Origin: SIG607 sp045648445
GTDB lineage: Bacteria; Bacillota; Clostridia; Oscillospirales; Acutalibacteraceae
Assembly (NCBI GenBank): GCA_045648445.1
Contig: JAZRNY010000014.1
Location: 1 to 64,000 of the forward strand
Length of the DNA: 64,000 nt
Direction of reading: 5' to 3'
The translations under genes and the position numbers were made by a program. Of the stretch, positions 16,817-25,866 are shown piece by piece. Position 1 is the stretch's first letter. Each line of letters starts with the position of its first letter. The notes under the pieces were generated by a model that was given only the letters and a program-made list of their open reading frames with translations, ran no database searches and had not been told where the DNA came from.

Positions 16817-17980
16817 TCATTCTACAATTTCAAAAAAAGTATCGGGATGATTTTTGTCAAACTGTTCATTTGCCCACATAAGCGTAACAAGGTCATCAGT
16901 TTGGCTTAAATTTATAATGTTATGGGTATATCCCGGTAACATATGTACTGCCTCGATTTTATCACCGCTAACCTCAAAGTTAAGCACTTCATCAGTGCCG
17001 ATTTTTCGTTGCTGAATTAAGGCTTTACCCGAAACAACAATAAAAAATTCCCATTTGGTGTTATGCCAATGCTGACCTTTTGTTATGCCGGGCTTTGAAA
17101 TATTAACGGAAAACTGTCCGCAGTCAGCAGTTTTTAACAGTTCGGTAAAACTGCCTCTATCGTCCACGTTCATTTTAAGAGCGAAAGAAGCCTTTTCTTT
17201 CGGCAAATACGAAAGATAGGTAGAATAAAGCTTTTTAGCAAAGCTTCCGTTAGGTATTTCAGGCATTAAAAGGGTTTCGCTTTGAGATTTGAAAGTGTTA
17301 AGAAGTTCTACAATTTCTCCCAAAGTCACCTGATGAACGACAGGACAAACACAAAATTCGTTTTCTCTGTGCTCTTTTCCCTCAAGGCAGAGCATCATTT
17401 CGTCCACAAGATCGTCTATATATAATAATGTAAGAAGAACACCGGGGTCGTTTACAGTTATAGGTAAATCATTTGCTATATTGTTGCAAAAAGTAGCTAC
17501 AGCGCTGTTGTAATTTGGTCTGCACCATTTACCAAAAAGATTAGGAAAACGGTAAACAAGCACATTTGCGCCTGTTTCTTTGCCATAAGCAAAAAACAAG
17601 TCTTCCCCTGCTCTTTTGCTCTGTCCGTAAGGGCCGTTATAGCGTCCCTCCAAATTAGCCTGTATAGAACTGCTAAGCATTATAGGACAGGTATTATTAT
17701 ATTTTTTAAGTGTATCAAGCAAGGTTGAAGCAAAACCGAAGTTCCCCTTCATAAAATCCTCTTGATTTTCGGGACGATTTACCCCTGCAAGATTAAATAC
17801 AAAATCAGCGTGCTGACAAGCCTCTTCCAAAAGAGAAGCAGGAGAATCAATATCATAAAGATAAAGTTCTTCTATTTTAATTTCGGGATGGGTTTTATCC
17901 TTGCCATCTCTGATGTTTTTTAGCGCTTCGGTAAGATTTTTGCCAACAAAACCGTTAGCACCTGTAATAAGAATATTCAA
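16817..17980 (-). CDS. capF: Bifunctional reductase/cupin of UDP-L-FucNAc synthesis
   Basis: The 387-residue protein has two parts. Residues 1-260 are an extended SDR: NILITGANGFVGKNL, VFNLAGVNRPENQ (the RPE signature of CapF/WbjC/FnlB), MLSSSIQA and YGQSKRAGED with the catalytic Tyr and Lys. Residues 265-387 form a metal-binding cupin: DRGSFTELLKT, then GQHWHNTKWEFFIVVSG with His/His/Glu ligands and GYTHNIINL with the third His. CapF epimerises at C3 through the cupin and then reduces C4 to give UDP-2-acetamido-2,6-dideoxy-L-talose. It lies between the two PF14907 proteins. Confidence 0.94.
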   Translation of the reverse strand: MNILITGANGFVGKNLTEALKNIRDGKDKTHPEIKIEELYLYDIDSPASLLEEACQHADFVFNLAGVNRPENQEDFMKGNFGFASTLLDTLKKYNNTCPIMLSSSIQANLEGRYNGPYGQSKRAGEDLFFAYGKETGANVLVYRFPNLFGKWCRPNYNSAVATFCNNIANDLPITVNDPGVLLTLLYIDDLVDEMMLCLEGKEHRENEFCVCPVVHQVTLGEIVELLNTFKSQSETLLMPEIPNGSFAKKLYSTYLSYLPKEKASFALKMNVDDRGSFTELLKTADCGQFSVNISKPGITKGQHWHNTKWEFFIVVSGKALIQQRKIGTDEVLNFEVSGDKIEAVHMLPGYTHNIINLSQTDDLVTLMWANEQFDKNHPDTFFEIVE

Positions 17981-17986
17981 AAAGAA

Positions 17987-19144
17987 TCACTCCGTAAAAT
18001 CATAAGATAAACCAACGTATTTTAAACTTTCTTCCATTGTTTTTACTTTTTGGGCGTCAACTTTACTTACTTTTAGTTTCTTTCCGCTAAAAATAGCGGT
18101 TATTAGTCGTACAAACCACGCAAACGGAAGTAAAAATGGGCATTTTTCCAGATATTTATATTTATTTTTCATAGGTATAATACCCGGAAAAAGATTTTTC
18201 CAGAAACTTTTAACAACGTATTTTTTCGTTTTTTCAGACGTTCCAACACTTCTCAAAACAGCAGAGAAAGCCCCTATATCTTTTCTTCCAAACTCACCGC
18301 TGTTAAGTATGTAGGATAATATAAATTCTGTTTTTTCGTTCAATTCTTTACCGTAAAAACAATATGCTATTACGTCTTTGATATTGTTAAAGAATTCTAA
18401 TATATTTAGCTTTTTGAATTCGGATTCAATATATTCCCAATCCATATCTTTACGTTCTGTAAAGAAATAAATATCAATAAGATGTTTTATTCCTATTCCG
18501 CTGGAACGATAATGCTTAATAAAATGTATAAAGGTAAATATAAACAAATCCTCGTCAGTTAAATAACTTTTCTCGCCGTCCTTCTTAACCTTGTCCCAAA
18601 TATTTATATAATACTCGTAAAAATCCTTATCGTAAGAAGGCACTAAAGATTTATGACATTCTAACTGTAGAACGCCGTTTTTGAACCATATAAACTCATG
18701 GTCGCTTTCGCAATAAAACTCATAGCCGTTTTCCGTTAAAACTTTTTTAACTTTGCTATACTCTTGCGGTTTTATTAAAATATCCACGTCATTCATACTT
18801 CTGAAATATGTATATGGATACATAGATTTAAGCAGTATTCCTTTAAGCGGCAAAAAGTCAATTTTTTCTTTAACAAGTTCGCCGCTTAATCTTTTATATT
18901 CTTCTAACTGCTTTTGGTCTATAACGGTTTCCTTTAATGCCAAAGAAAACAATTTTTTCATTACGGGCAAATCGGCATCAATGCCGCAATTAACTGCACC
19001 GTTGTAAACAATATTTACAACGTGAAATTCTTTTGCCGCAACTAAAACACTATCAATAGAAAAATCCCGGGGTAATGATAAATAACAATTTTGAATGCCA
19101 CTGCGAATAAGGGTTAAAAAACCTTGTTCACTATTTTTCAGCAT
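17987..19144 (-). CDS. PF14907-type nucleotidyltransferase family protein (copy B)
   Basis: This 385-residue protein is a diverged paralogue of copy A. Its core is DFLPLKGILLKSMYP and RSMNDVDILIKPQEY (about 95-130), followed by LECHKSLVPSYD, and later GIGIKHLIDIYFFTERKD, which lines up with the HLMDW block of copy A. C-terminal parts of both hold a short basic FGRKDIGAF/FGKKDVRRG motif. ATG at 19144 lies 8 bases from GAGGAG; a GTG nine bases upstream is less well placed. The function is unknown; location between capE and capF suggests a role in making or attaching a group on the polysaccharide. Confidence 0.7.
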   Translation of the reverse strand: MLKNSEQGFLTLIRSGIQNCYLSLPRDFSIDSVLVAAKEFHVVNIVYNGAVNCGIDADLPVMKKLFSLALKETVIDQKQLEEYKRLSGELVKEKIDFLPLKGILLKSMYPYTYFRSMNDVDILIKPQEYSKVKKVLTENGYEFYCESDHEFIWFKNGVLQLECHKSLVPSYDKDFYEYYINIWDKVKKDGEKSYLTDEDLFIFTFIHFIKHYRSSGIGIKHLIDIYFFTERKDMDWEYIESEFKKLNILEFFNNIKDVIAYCFYGKELNEKTEFILSYILNSGEFGRKDIGAFSAVLRSVGTSEKTKKYVVKSFWKNLFPGIIPMKNKYKYLEKCPFLLPFAWFVRLITAIFSGKKLKVSKVDAQKVKTMEESLKYVGLSYDFTE

Positions 19145-19165
19145 TGTTATCACTCCTCAATTTTT

Positions 19166-20191
19166 TTAGTTTAATTGATTTCTGATAAATTCGAGAGAAA
19201 GTAGCTTTTCTTTAACCTGTTCTACGTTTAAAAGTTCTGTGTTATCGGAGTCAAAAAGCGTTAATGGATTACGCTCAACATCGCCATCTTTAAAGTATTT
19301 ATCGTAGTTAAGACCTCTGTTATCACTTGGCACACGGTAGAAGTCTCCCATATCAACTGCATTTGCGCATTCTTCATTTGTAAGAAGGGTTTCGTACATT
19401 TTTTCACCGTGACGAATACCAATAACTTTAATTTCTGTATCGGGATTAAATAGTTCGGTTACAGCCTTTGCAAGTGTTTCAATAGTACAAGCAGGCGCTT
19501 TTTGAACGAGAATATCGCCGTTTACACCATTTTCGAAAGCGAAAAGCACAAGGTCAACCGCTTCGTCAAGACTCATAATAAAACGAGTCATAGCGGGTTC
19601 TGTTATGGTAATGGGATTACCCTGCTTTATTTGGTCAATCCAAAGCGGAATAACGCTACCACGGCTGCACATAACGTTACCGTAACGAGTACAACAAATT
19701 TTGGTATCTTTCGAAGTGCGAGATTTTGCAACTGCAACTCTTTCTTCAAGTGCCTTGGTAATGCCCATAGCGTTAACGGGATAAGCCGCCTTATCGGTAG
19801 AAAGACAAATTACACTCTTTACACCTTCTTCAATAGCTGCCGTAAGTACGTTATCGGTGCCCATTACGTTGGTGCGAACCGCTTCCATCGGGAAGAATTC
19901 GCAGGAAGGAACCTGCTTAAGAGCTGCGGCGTGGAATATGTAATCTACTCCGTGCATAGCGTTTTTAACACTTGCTAAATCTCTTACGTCACCGATATAA
20001 AATTTGATTTTCTCAGCAACGTCAGGCATCTTCGCCTGAAATTCGTGACGCATATCATCCTGCTTTTTCTCATCTCTCGAGAAAATACGAATTTCACCAA
20101 TATCGGTCTTTAAAAATCTGTTAAGCACCGCATTACCGAAAGAACCCGTACCACCGGTAATAAGTAAAGTTTTTCCTGTAAAAAGACTCAT
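19166..20191 (-). CDS. capE: UDP-GlcNAc 4,6-dehydratase/5-epimerase
   Basis: The first enzyme of UDP-L-FucNAc synthesis converts UDP-GlcNAc to a 4-keto-6-deoxy sugar with inversion at C5. The 341 residues open with TLLITGGTGSFGNAVLNRF (8-26), then FSRDEKKQDDMR, FHAAALKQVPSCE, STDKAAYPVNAMGITK (131-146), RYGNVMCSRGSVIP and PAMTRFIMSLDEAV. Met142 sits where most SDR enzymes have the catalytic Tyr (MxxxK with Lys146); I recall this substitution for CapE/FnlA enzymes, so it supports the subgroup rather than loss of activity. It lies 16 bases after the flippase gene. Confidence 0.94.
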   Translation of the reverse strand: MSLFTGKTLLITGGTGSFGNAVLNRFLKTDIGEIRIFSRDEKKQDDMRHEFQAKMPDVAEKIKFYIGDVRDLASVKNAMHGVDYIFHAAALKQVPSCEFFPMEAVRTNVMGTDNVLTAAIEEGVKSVICLSTDKAAYPVNAMGITKALEERVAVAKSRTSKDTKICCTRYGNVMCSRGSVIPLWIDQIKQGNPITITEPAMTRFIMSLDEAVDLVLFAFENGVNGDILVQKAPACTIETLAKAVTELFNPDTEIKVIGIRHGEKMYETLLTNEECANAVDMGDFYRVPSDNRGLNYDKYFKDGDVERNPLTLFDSDNTELLNVEQVKEKLLSLEFIRNQLN

Positions 20192-20207
20192 AATTTATCA
20201 ATCCTAT

Positions 20208-21500
20208 CTATTTAAAAATATTTATAAAATTAAAACCTTTAATTAATAATCGATTGTTTTGTCTTATAGGCTTAATAATATATCCCATAACAACATTAGC
20301 AAATATTTGAGTCAACAATGTTGCTACTGCCGCTCCGTTTATACCCCAAATAGGTATTAAAACCAAATTTATCAAAATATTTAAAATCATACCAACAAAA
20401 TTTATAATCCATAAATATTTTTGTTTTTGTTCTGCAAGTATCCATACGTTTCTTACAGCACCTACATAAGAAAAAGTAGTATACCAAGATATAATTTTAA
20501 GTGTTTCGATAGACTCAATATAAGCCGAACCGTAAAAAATCAATATAAAATATTTTGAAAAAATGGTTAATACAACACTTTGCGCCAATGATAAATATAT
20601 TACTATGCTATAAAGTCGAATTACATTTTTTTCATAATCGTTATGTGATTTTTTTCTTTGTTCCAAAATCATCGGACGCATAGAATCAATAATAGCAGAA
20701 AACACGAAAGTAGTCAGTCCACACATAGCGTACGCTGCTGAATAAAAACCAACGTCTGAAGATTCACCCATCATTTTTATCATAATTCGGTCAGTTTGAG
20801 CCAATACACTACCCATAATTCCTGCCAAAATATAATGTTTACCTTGCGAAAAAAGTTCGGAAGCTCTTTTAAAAGAAAAACTTAACCGTTGTCCGCCTTT
20901 TTTAAAATATATAGCAAAAAGCAAAACTGCTATTATAGAATAATCTAAAGCATGAGATATAGCAAACCAATAAACGCTCTTTCCGGTTACAAGTAAAAAT
21001 ATCTTGTACGCCGAAACAATAATATACGCCAATAGCATCGAAAGTGAAGTATACTTTGAAAGTAATTTTGACTGGAACCAATACTGGACCATTTCGAAAC
21101 TTTGCGGTATAAGAAGCAAACCGTAAAGCGCACAAACCAGTATCGTTTGTTTTTCGCCCGGATTAACAACAAATGCAAATGTGGTCAATCCTATAATACA
21201 GCAAATTGCCGAAATAAGAGTAAGTACCACCGAAGTTCCTAAAGTTTTACCCTCTTCCTCCGGCTTATTCAATATTTCATTAACAAAAACATTGTTAATA
21301 CCTAACGTCATTATAGGTACAACAAAATTCACAATAGATGCCGCATAACTAATTACTCCGTAATTTGACGGGCCCAAATATCTTGCTGTAAGTAAATTTA
21401 TTATCAACGCAAAAACAACTTGCGCCAGCCTACACCCAATAATCCATCCGGCATTTTTTGCGACTTTGTTTTTTAGCAAATTCAAGTCATTTCCCCCCAT
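20208..21500 (-). CDS. wzx: Oligosaccharide flippase (Wzx, MATE/MVF superfamily)
   Basis: The 430-residue protein has about 12 hydrophobic segments and begins with the Wzx signature NAGWIIGCRLAQVVFALIINLL then TARYLGPSNYGVISYA. It would flip the undecaprenyl-linked repeat unit across the membrane. The start is uncertain: the ATG at 21500 has no ribosome binding site, while a TTG at 21485 lies 7 bases after GGGGGG and may be the true start. It follows the Wzy-like gene by 9 bases. Codon composition is more AT-rich than the CapEFG genes, as is common for flippases and polymerases. Confidence 0.88.
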   Translation of the reverse strand: MGGNDLNLLKNKVAKNAGWIIGCRLAQVVFALIINLLTARYLGPSNYGVISYAASIVNFVVPIMTLGINNVFVNEILNKPEEEGKTLGTSVVLTLISAICCIIGLTTFAFVVNPGEKQTILVCALYGLLLIPQSFEMVQYWFQSKLLSKYTSLSMLLAYIIVSAYKIFLLVTGKSVYWFAISHALDYSIIAVLLFAIYFKKGGQRLSFSFKRASELFSQGKHYILAGIMGSVLAQTDRIMIKMMGESSDVGFYSAAYAMCGLTTFVFSAIIDSMRPMILEQRKKSHNDYEKNVIRLYSIVIYLSLAQSVVLTIFSKYFILIFYGSAYIESIETLKIISWYTTFSYVGAVRNVWILAEQKQKYLWIINFVGMILNILINLVLIPIWGINGAAVATLLTQIFANVVMGYIIKPIRQNNRLLIKGFNFINIFK

Positions 21501-21509
21501 ACAAAGTCA

Positions 21510-22556
21510 TTATTGCCAATAAAATTTATATGCGCCATCACTCTGCTGATAAAGTAAATATGCCACAAAAGCAAATATTACACCGATTCTAAGCAATATT
21601 TTTATTCGTGGGTTTTCTTCGTATTTTATTGCGTTAGGCAATAAAATCATACCTAAAGGTTTAAAATACAAACTCAGTCGGAATAAATGCGCTATTTCAG
21701 ATGCATAAGCTTGGAACATTACACCTAAAAACACCATTGTATAAAAAGAAGACATATCTTCATTTTTCTCCACTTTATTTTTGTAAAATAAAGCAACTAA
21801 AAGTATCAATAACTGAATAAAAAAATCAGTTAATGTGTATTCTTTTTCACTCATCAAATAAGAGGAATAATGTTCGTTATTTAGTAAACTAAGCACTTGT
21901 TCCAATATAGGAATGGCGTTAAAGAATGCCAAAAAAGTAAATAAAGAATATATCGGCACTTGTGCTTTGGTTGATTTAATATATGAAAACGGATAAGCCA
22001 ACAGCATAACCAATGCCGTAAGATGAAACAGACTTCCTATGGCAACAAAAATCAAAAATCTAAGAGGATGTCTCTTTTCCATCTGAATAAAAGACAGTAA
22101 AGTAAAAACCATTGCAAAAGTCTGCTTAAGTCCCGCCATAGCAAATCCAAAACCGCCTATAACCATAAACATAATTACACTACTAAGCGGATCTTTGGAA
22201 TATTTGTATATTATGTAAAAAGATACTCCTACATAAAGCAAGCCAATAAGTCCAAACCATATTTGAATCGGTATATCATTTTTAGAAAAGAGTTCACTTA
22301 ACCAAAAATACGCTTTATTATCACCATAATCCAAAAAAACATCTATTAATTCAGTATTTCCGCCTCTTTCGTAATCAGCCCAATATCTGACTGTATCGGC
22401 GCCAACGCTTTTGCCTCTTAAAGCGATTAATAACACAAACGGAATTGCCGAAGAAATAATAAAAAATCTTTTCTTGTTTTCATATGCTCCTGAAACTAGT
22501 CTGGTAAGACCATACATAAACAGAACATAGATTATTAACAATATATATACGAACAT
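21510..22556 (-). CDS. EpsG-family polysaccharide polymerase (Wzy-like)
   Basis: The 348-residue membrane protein has roughly 9-10 hydrophobic segments and a periplasmic-type loop LRGKSVGADTVRYWADYERGG early on (about 48-70), typical of EpsG/Wzy proteins, where the Gly-x-Asp-x-x-x-Tyr pattern recurs. FGFAMAGLKQTFAMVFTLLSF and HPLRFLIFVAIGSLFHLTALVML are the other EpsG-like blocks. It would join repeat units on the outer face of the membrane. Assignment rests on topology, motif and position next to wzx. Confidence 0.82.
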   Translation of the reverse strand: MFVYILLIIYVLFMYGLTRLVSGAYENKKRFFIISSAIPFVLLIALRGKSVGADTVRYWADYERGGNTELIDVFLDYGDNKAYFWLSELFSKNDIPIQIWFGLIGLLYVGVSFYIIYKYSKDPLSSVIMFMVIGGFGFAMAGLKQTFAMVFTLLSFIQMEKRHPLRFLIFVAIGSLFHLTALVMLLAYPFSYIKSTKAQVPIYSLFTFLAFFNAIPILEQVLSLLNNEHYSSYLMSEKEYTLTDFFIQLLILLVALFYKNKVEKNEDMSSFYTMVFLGVMFQAYASEIAHLFRLSLYFKPLGMILLPNAIKYEENPRIKILLRIGVIFAFVAYLLYQQSDGAYKFYWQ

Positions 22557-22571
22557 TAAGCACTTTCCTTT

Positions 22572-23765
22572 TTAAATAGATCTAATCAAATCAATATATT
22601 TTAAATAATTGTTCGTAACATCAAATTCATCCAAAATATATTTTCTAATTTCTTTATTATTAGAATTTTTAATTTGTTCCTTTTTTAATACCAATTGTTC
22701 AACCGAACCGTTTTCAACCGCGAAGCTATTTATACCATCAACTGTTTCTTTTGCTCCGGTATTGTTAAAGGTTATAACAGGAGTTCCACAAGCTGATGGT
22801 TCCAAGTTCGCAAACGGAAGTGTATCTTCTCTTGTAGGATTTATAAATACATCGGACGCAGAATAAATTTTTCTAAGTTCGTCCCTATCCTTTATAAAAG
22901 GAATACCTAATACGTTTTTAGGCAAATCATCAATTTGTTGTTTGGTGCAACCTAAAAGCACTAATACTTCATCTTCTTTTAACAATTTAACAAACTTTTC
23001 AAATACATCTTGGTTTACCTTTGATAGCCATTTTGAAGCAGGACCGAGAATAACGAACTTTTCGTCAATATCATACTTTTTTCGATAATTCGACGTGGTA
23101 GGTTTAAAAAATTCAGTATCTATTCCATTATGTATGGTAACAGCTTTTCTGCCACTAAAAACTGTTTTAACTGCCTCACCGGTTATCCACTCAGAAACAC
23201 CCACAACAGTCAAATTTTTAATTGCACCAAAATATTTTTTTCTATCCTTCAAAATTTTGACAGAACGGTCAAAAAGATATGCGGGAGTGTCACATTTCTT
23301 TTTAGGACAATGGCCGCAACCATAAAGCCATTTATCACATTTTGCAGCTGTATAGTGAAAACATCCGCCAGTATAAAACCAACAATCGTGAAGTGTGACA
23401 ATAGTCTTAATACTTCTTTTAGCCAAATATTTCAGCAACATATTAAGGTTAATGTAATTGCTATGAAGATTGTGCAGTTGAACGATGTCTGGCTCTATTC
23501 TATCTATAAATTTCAAAAATCGCTTTGTAGCAAATCTCGAAAAATATCCCTGCATACCATTTATTCTGCATAAAAGAGCGTGCAACTTTTTCCCAAAATT
23601 CTTACCTATCTTATAACCATTTTTTATTTCACTTTCGTGAATATTTGATGAAGAATAAGCAACGTATGATTCTATTCCTTTTTCAATGCACATTTCATGT
23701 ATATCTTTGACGATAATACCTGTACTACCTACTCCGTAAACAGCATTTATCTGCAATATCTTCAT
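22572..23765 (-). CDS. Glycosyltransferase family 4 (WcaC-like)
   Basis: The 397-residue cytoplasmic GT-B enzyme starts MKILQINAVYGVGSTGIIV, with VQLHNLHSNYIN and VTLHDCWFYTGGCFHY mid N-terminal domain, then a Cys-rich insert CGHCPKKKC (about 146-154) that is usual in this WcaC-like group and may bind metal. The C-terminal domain has HNGIDTEFFKP, ILGPASKW, and the EPSACGTPVITF donor-site block. It adds one sugar to the lipid-linked repeat; donor and linkage are unknown. ATG 23765 follows AAGGTG. Confidence 0.86.
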   Translation of the reverse strand: MKILQINAVYGVGSTGIIVKDIHEMCIEKGIESYVAYSSSNIHESEIKNGYKIGKNFGKKLHALLCRINGMQGYFSRFATKRFLKFIDRIEPDIVQLHNLHSNYINLNMLLKYLAKRSIKTIVTLHDCWFYTGGCFHYTAAKCDKWLYGCGHCPKKKCDTPAYLFDRSVKILKDRKKYFGAIKNLTVVGVSEWITGEAVKTVFSGRKAVTIHNGIDTEFFKPTTSNYRKKYDIDEKFVILGPASKWLSKVNQDVFEKFVKLLKEDEVLVLLGCTKQQIDDLPKNVLGIPFIKDRDELRKIYSASDVFINPTREDTLPFANLEPSACGTPVITFNNTGAKETVDGINSFAVENGSVEQLVLKKEQIKNSNNKEIRKYILDEFDVTNNYLKYIDLIRSI

Positions 23766-23783
23766 CAAATCACCTTCTTTGTT

Positions 23784-25055
23784 TTAAGAATTTAAAGTAT
23801 CAAATAACACTCCTTTAATTTTATCCTCATTATGATTACGCACACCGCAATCATATGCCTTTTTAGCATAATCGTTTATAGCATTTTTGTTTTTTATAAG
23901 TTCATAAAGCACCGGAAGAATTTCTTCTTTAGAAATTGCAACAGCCGCCGCGTCTTCTTCAATTAAATATTCCATCGGCGCAGTATCGCCATTACCAACC
24001 GCAAATATACATTTACCTGCCGAAAAATAATCAGTAATTTTGGTCGAAAAAGAAAGTCTTGCCGATTTACTTGCGTTTTCGCCAACAGCCTCGGCAAAAA
24101 GTAAAATATCAGCTTTTGACTGCTTTTGCGAAACTTCATTTTGCGGTATAGCGCCTAAAATATTCACATATTTTCCAACAGAGTTTAAGTCTTCTTCGCT
24201 CAAATAAGTAGTTGTATATACATCTAATACAGCTTTAACGCCATCTTTATTTATCACGTCAAGAGCTTCGCCTATGAACTTTACTGTATCAAATCTGCCT
24301 ATGATAAGCTTGCCTGTATATAGTAATTTGATAGGCTCGTTAATTTTGCAAGTTTCAAACTTTTCTTTTGCATTTTTTAAGGGTTTTGTCAAAATCTTGC
24401 AGTTGATACCAAACGTTTCGTCAGCTTCTTTTTTTGTTTTAGGTGAAATAGCAAAAAAATCGTCACACAGCTTAACAGTTTTTTTGATACTTCTCTTTTG
24501 AAAAAAACGATACACTTTGTATCCTATCTTATTTGATTGTTTATAAGTAAAATTATCATCCCAAAAATATCCTACACCTTTTGCTTTGCTACACTTAATA
24601 ACATAACGGCTTATACGATTTAAATGTATATACCCCTCCATAGCAAAAAAAACAACATCGGGAGCAAATTCATCAATAAAGTTTTTTAATTCTTTAGTTT
24701 TCCATACGCCAAATTTCCAAACAAGTTCTCTTGCAATACTTAAAATAAAATTCTTTTTTGAAGAATATTTTTTGTATCTGGCTTCGGTTGCCTTTTCATT
24801 TTCAGTATTATCATCATTAACTTGAACTGCAGACACACGCTTGCCTGTTTTCAAATTTCTTTTCAATATACTTTTAATAACAGCGTTTTCGGATATTCTG
24901 AAATAATTATTGCATACAAGACTGTCAGGAAGCGATTCCCTTATATAAATATTAGCAACATTATCCGCTCCATAGCCTTCCATCAAAGAGGAAAACGTGT
25001 CGGAGCCACTTTTTTTATTCCAGGCAGGAACACTTAATATCAGTACCTTTTTCAT
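23784..25055 (-). CDS. Glycosyltransferase (GT-B fold), family uncertain
   Basis: The 423-residue protein starts KKVLILSVPAWNKKSGSDTFS. The first 220 residues include FAPDVVFFAMEGYIHLNRIS and GYFWDDNFTYK; the C-terminal domain has KLLYTGKLIIGRFD, VLDVYTTTYL, LFAEAVGENASKSARLSFSTKITDYFSAGKCIFAVGNG in outline, the usual donor-binding layout of retaining GT-B enzymes. The closest annotated relatives are generic glycosyltransferases of polysaccharide clusters. The ATG at 25055 starts one base after the aldolase-like gene ends, so the two are translationally close. Confidence 0.75.
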   Translation of the reverse strand: MKKVLILSVPAWNKKSGSDTFSSLMEGYGADNVANIYIRESLPDSLVCNNYFRISENAVIKSILKRNLKTGKRVSAVQVNDDNTENEKATEARYKKYSSKKNFILSIARELVWKFGVWKTKELKNFIDEFAPDVVFFAMEGYIHLNRISRYVIKCSKAKGVGYFWDDNFTYKQSNKIGYKVYRFFQKRSIKKTVKLCDDFFAISPKTKKEADETFGINCKILTKPLKNAKEKFETCKINEPIKLLYTGKLIIGRFDTVKFIGEALDVINKDGVKAVLDVYTTTYLSEEDLNSVGKYVNILGAIPQNEVSQKQSKADILLFAEAVGENASKSARLSFSTKITDYFSAGKCIFAVGNGDTAPMEYLIEEDAAAVAISKEEILPVLYELIKNKNAINDYAKKAYDCGVRNHNEDKIKGVLFDTLNS

Positions 25056-25056
25056 A

Positions 25057-25863
25057 CTAAATACCTGCCACAATTTTCTTCACGGTTTCTTTTACAAAAT
25101 TTTTATTATTTTCAAAATCTTTTTCAGTCCATGATAAATATTCTGTTTCTTTTTCTCTGATTTTTGCAATTTCTTTTTCCAAATCAAGTTGCGGCTTACC
25201 TTCAGCATCAACTTCATTTCTAAAAGTGCGAGAAAGAATAACACTACTCGAGCCAAGTCTGAAATGTTCAGCAAGAATAGCGTCAGCAGGAAGCATACCC
25301 TCCCCTATCTTGCCCATTCCACCAAAACCGAAAGGAATTCCCTTTGCTTTGATTTTTTCAGCCATATAATCAAGCAAACCGCCACCCAAAACCTCAAACA
25401 TAAAAGAAAGTCCAAGTCCAATATGCAGGTCATTAAGACCTATATAAAGCTCGTCTATTCCCTTAACTTCCAAAATATCTTCTATTCTGGTCATAGCCTG
25501 AGTGGTTTCTATCATGGGCACGCATTTTGCTCTGCCACCTACAAACTCAACAAAGCTCTTGACGTCTTCGGCATCAAAAACCATAGGAAGCATAATAATA
25601 TCGGCGCCCGCGTCGCATACCGTGTCTATTTCTTCTTTAGAGTGAGGATTTATAGGATTAACACGCACGAGAAGTTCTGACTTTTTAAGCACTTTTCGCA
25701 TTGGAGCAACGTCAGCCACAGTATTACATGTAAGATAAGTGTTTCTTCCCTTTTGTCTTTCAGCCTTATTTATATATTCAAGGTCGATAAAAATTCTATC
25801 TACGCCACAGTCTTCTGCTTTTTTAGCAAAATTGGGATTACCCGTTAAAAGCATAAGTTTCAT
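25057..25863 (-). CDS. HpcH/HpaI aldolase/citrate lyase family protein
   Basis: The 268-residue TIM-barrel protein has LVRVNPINPHSKEEID, DIIMLPMVFDAEDVKSFVEF and CVPMIETTQAM, the metal and pyruvate-binding parts of HpcH/HpaI and CitE-like enzymes, plus ELYIGLNDLHIGLGL and FGFGGMG. The early DRIFIDLEY fits the family's substrate loop. It is out of place in a capsule cluster: such enzymes make or break C-C bonds to pyruvate or acyl-CoA. It may form a pyruvate-derived or acyl side group of the polysaccharide, but this is a guess from position. It lies between two glycosyltransferase genes with gaps of 1 and 3 bases, so it is part of the operon. Confidence 0.78.
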   Translation of the reverse strand: MKLMLLTGNPNFAKKAEDCGVDRIFIDLEYINKAERQKGRNTYLTCNTVADVAPMRKVLKKSELLVRVNPINPHSKEEIDTVCDAGADIIMLPMVFDAEDVKSFVEFVGGRAKCVPMIETTQAMTRIEDILEVKGIDELYIGLNDLHIGLGLSFMFEVLGGGLLDYMAEKIKAKGIPFGFGGMGKIGEGMLPADAILAEHFRLGSSSVILSRTFRNEVDAEGKPQLDLEKEIAKIREKETEYLSWTEKDFENNKNFVKETVKKIVAGI

Positions 25864-25866
25864 ATA

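Noticed and set aside
15577..19144. The two PF14907-like proteins as aminoglycoside nucleotidyltransferase resistance genes
   Set aside because: Length, the HLMDW-type blocks and the polysaccharide context do not fit known resistance enzymes.
19502..19978. Open frame of 158 codons on the plus strand
   Set aside because: It is antisense to capE, which is fully supported by motifs; composition and lack of a ribosome binding site mark it as a shadow.
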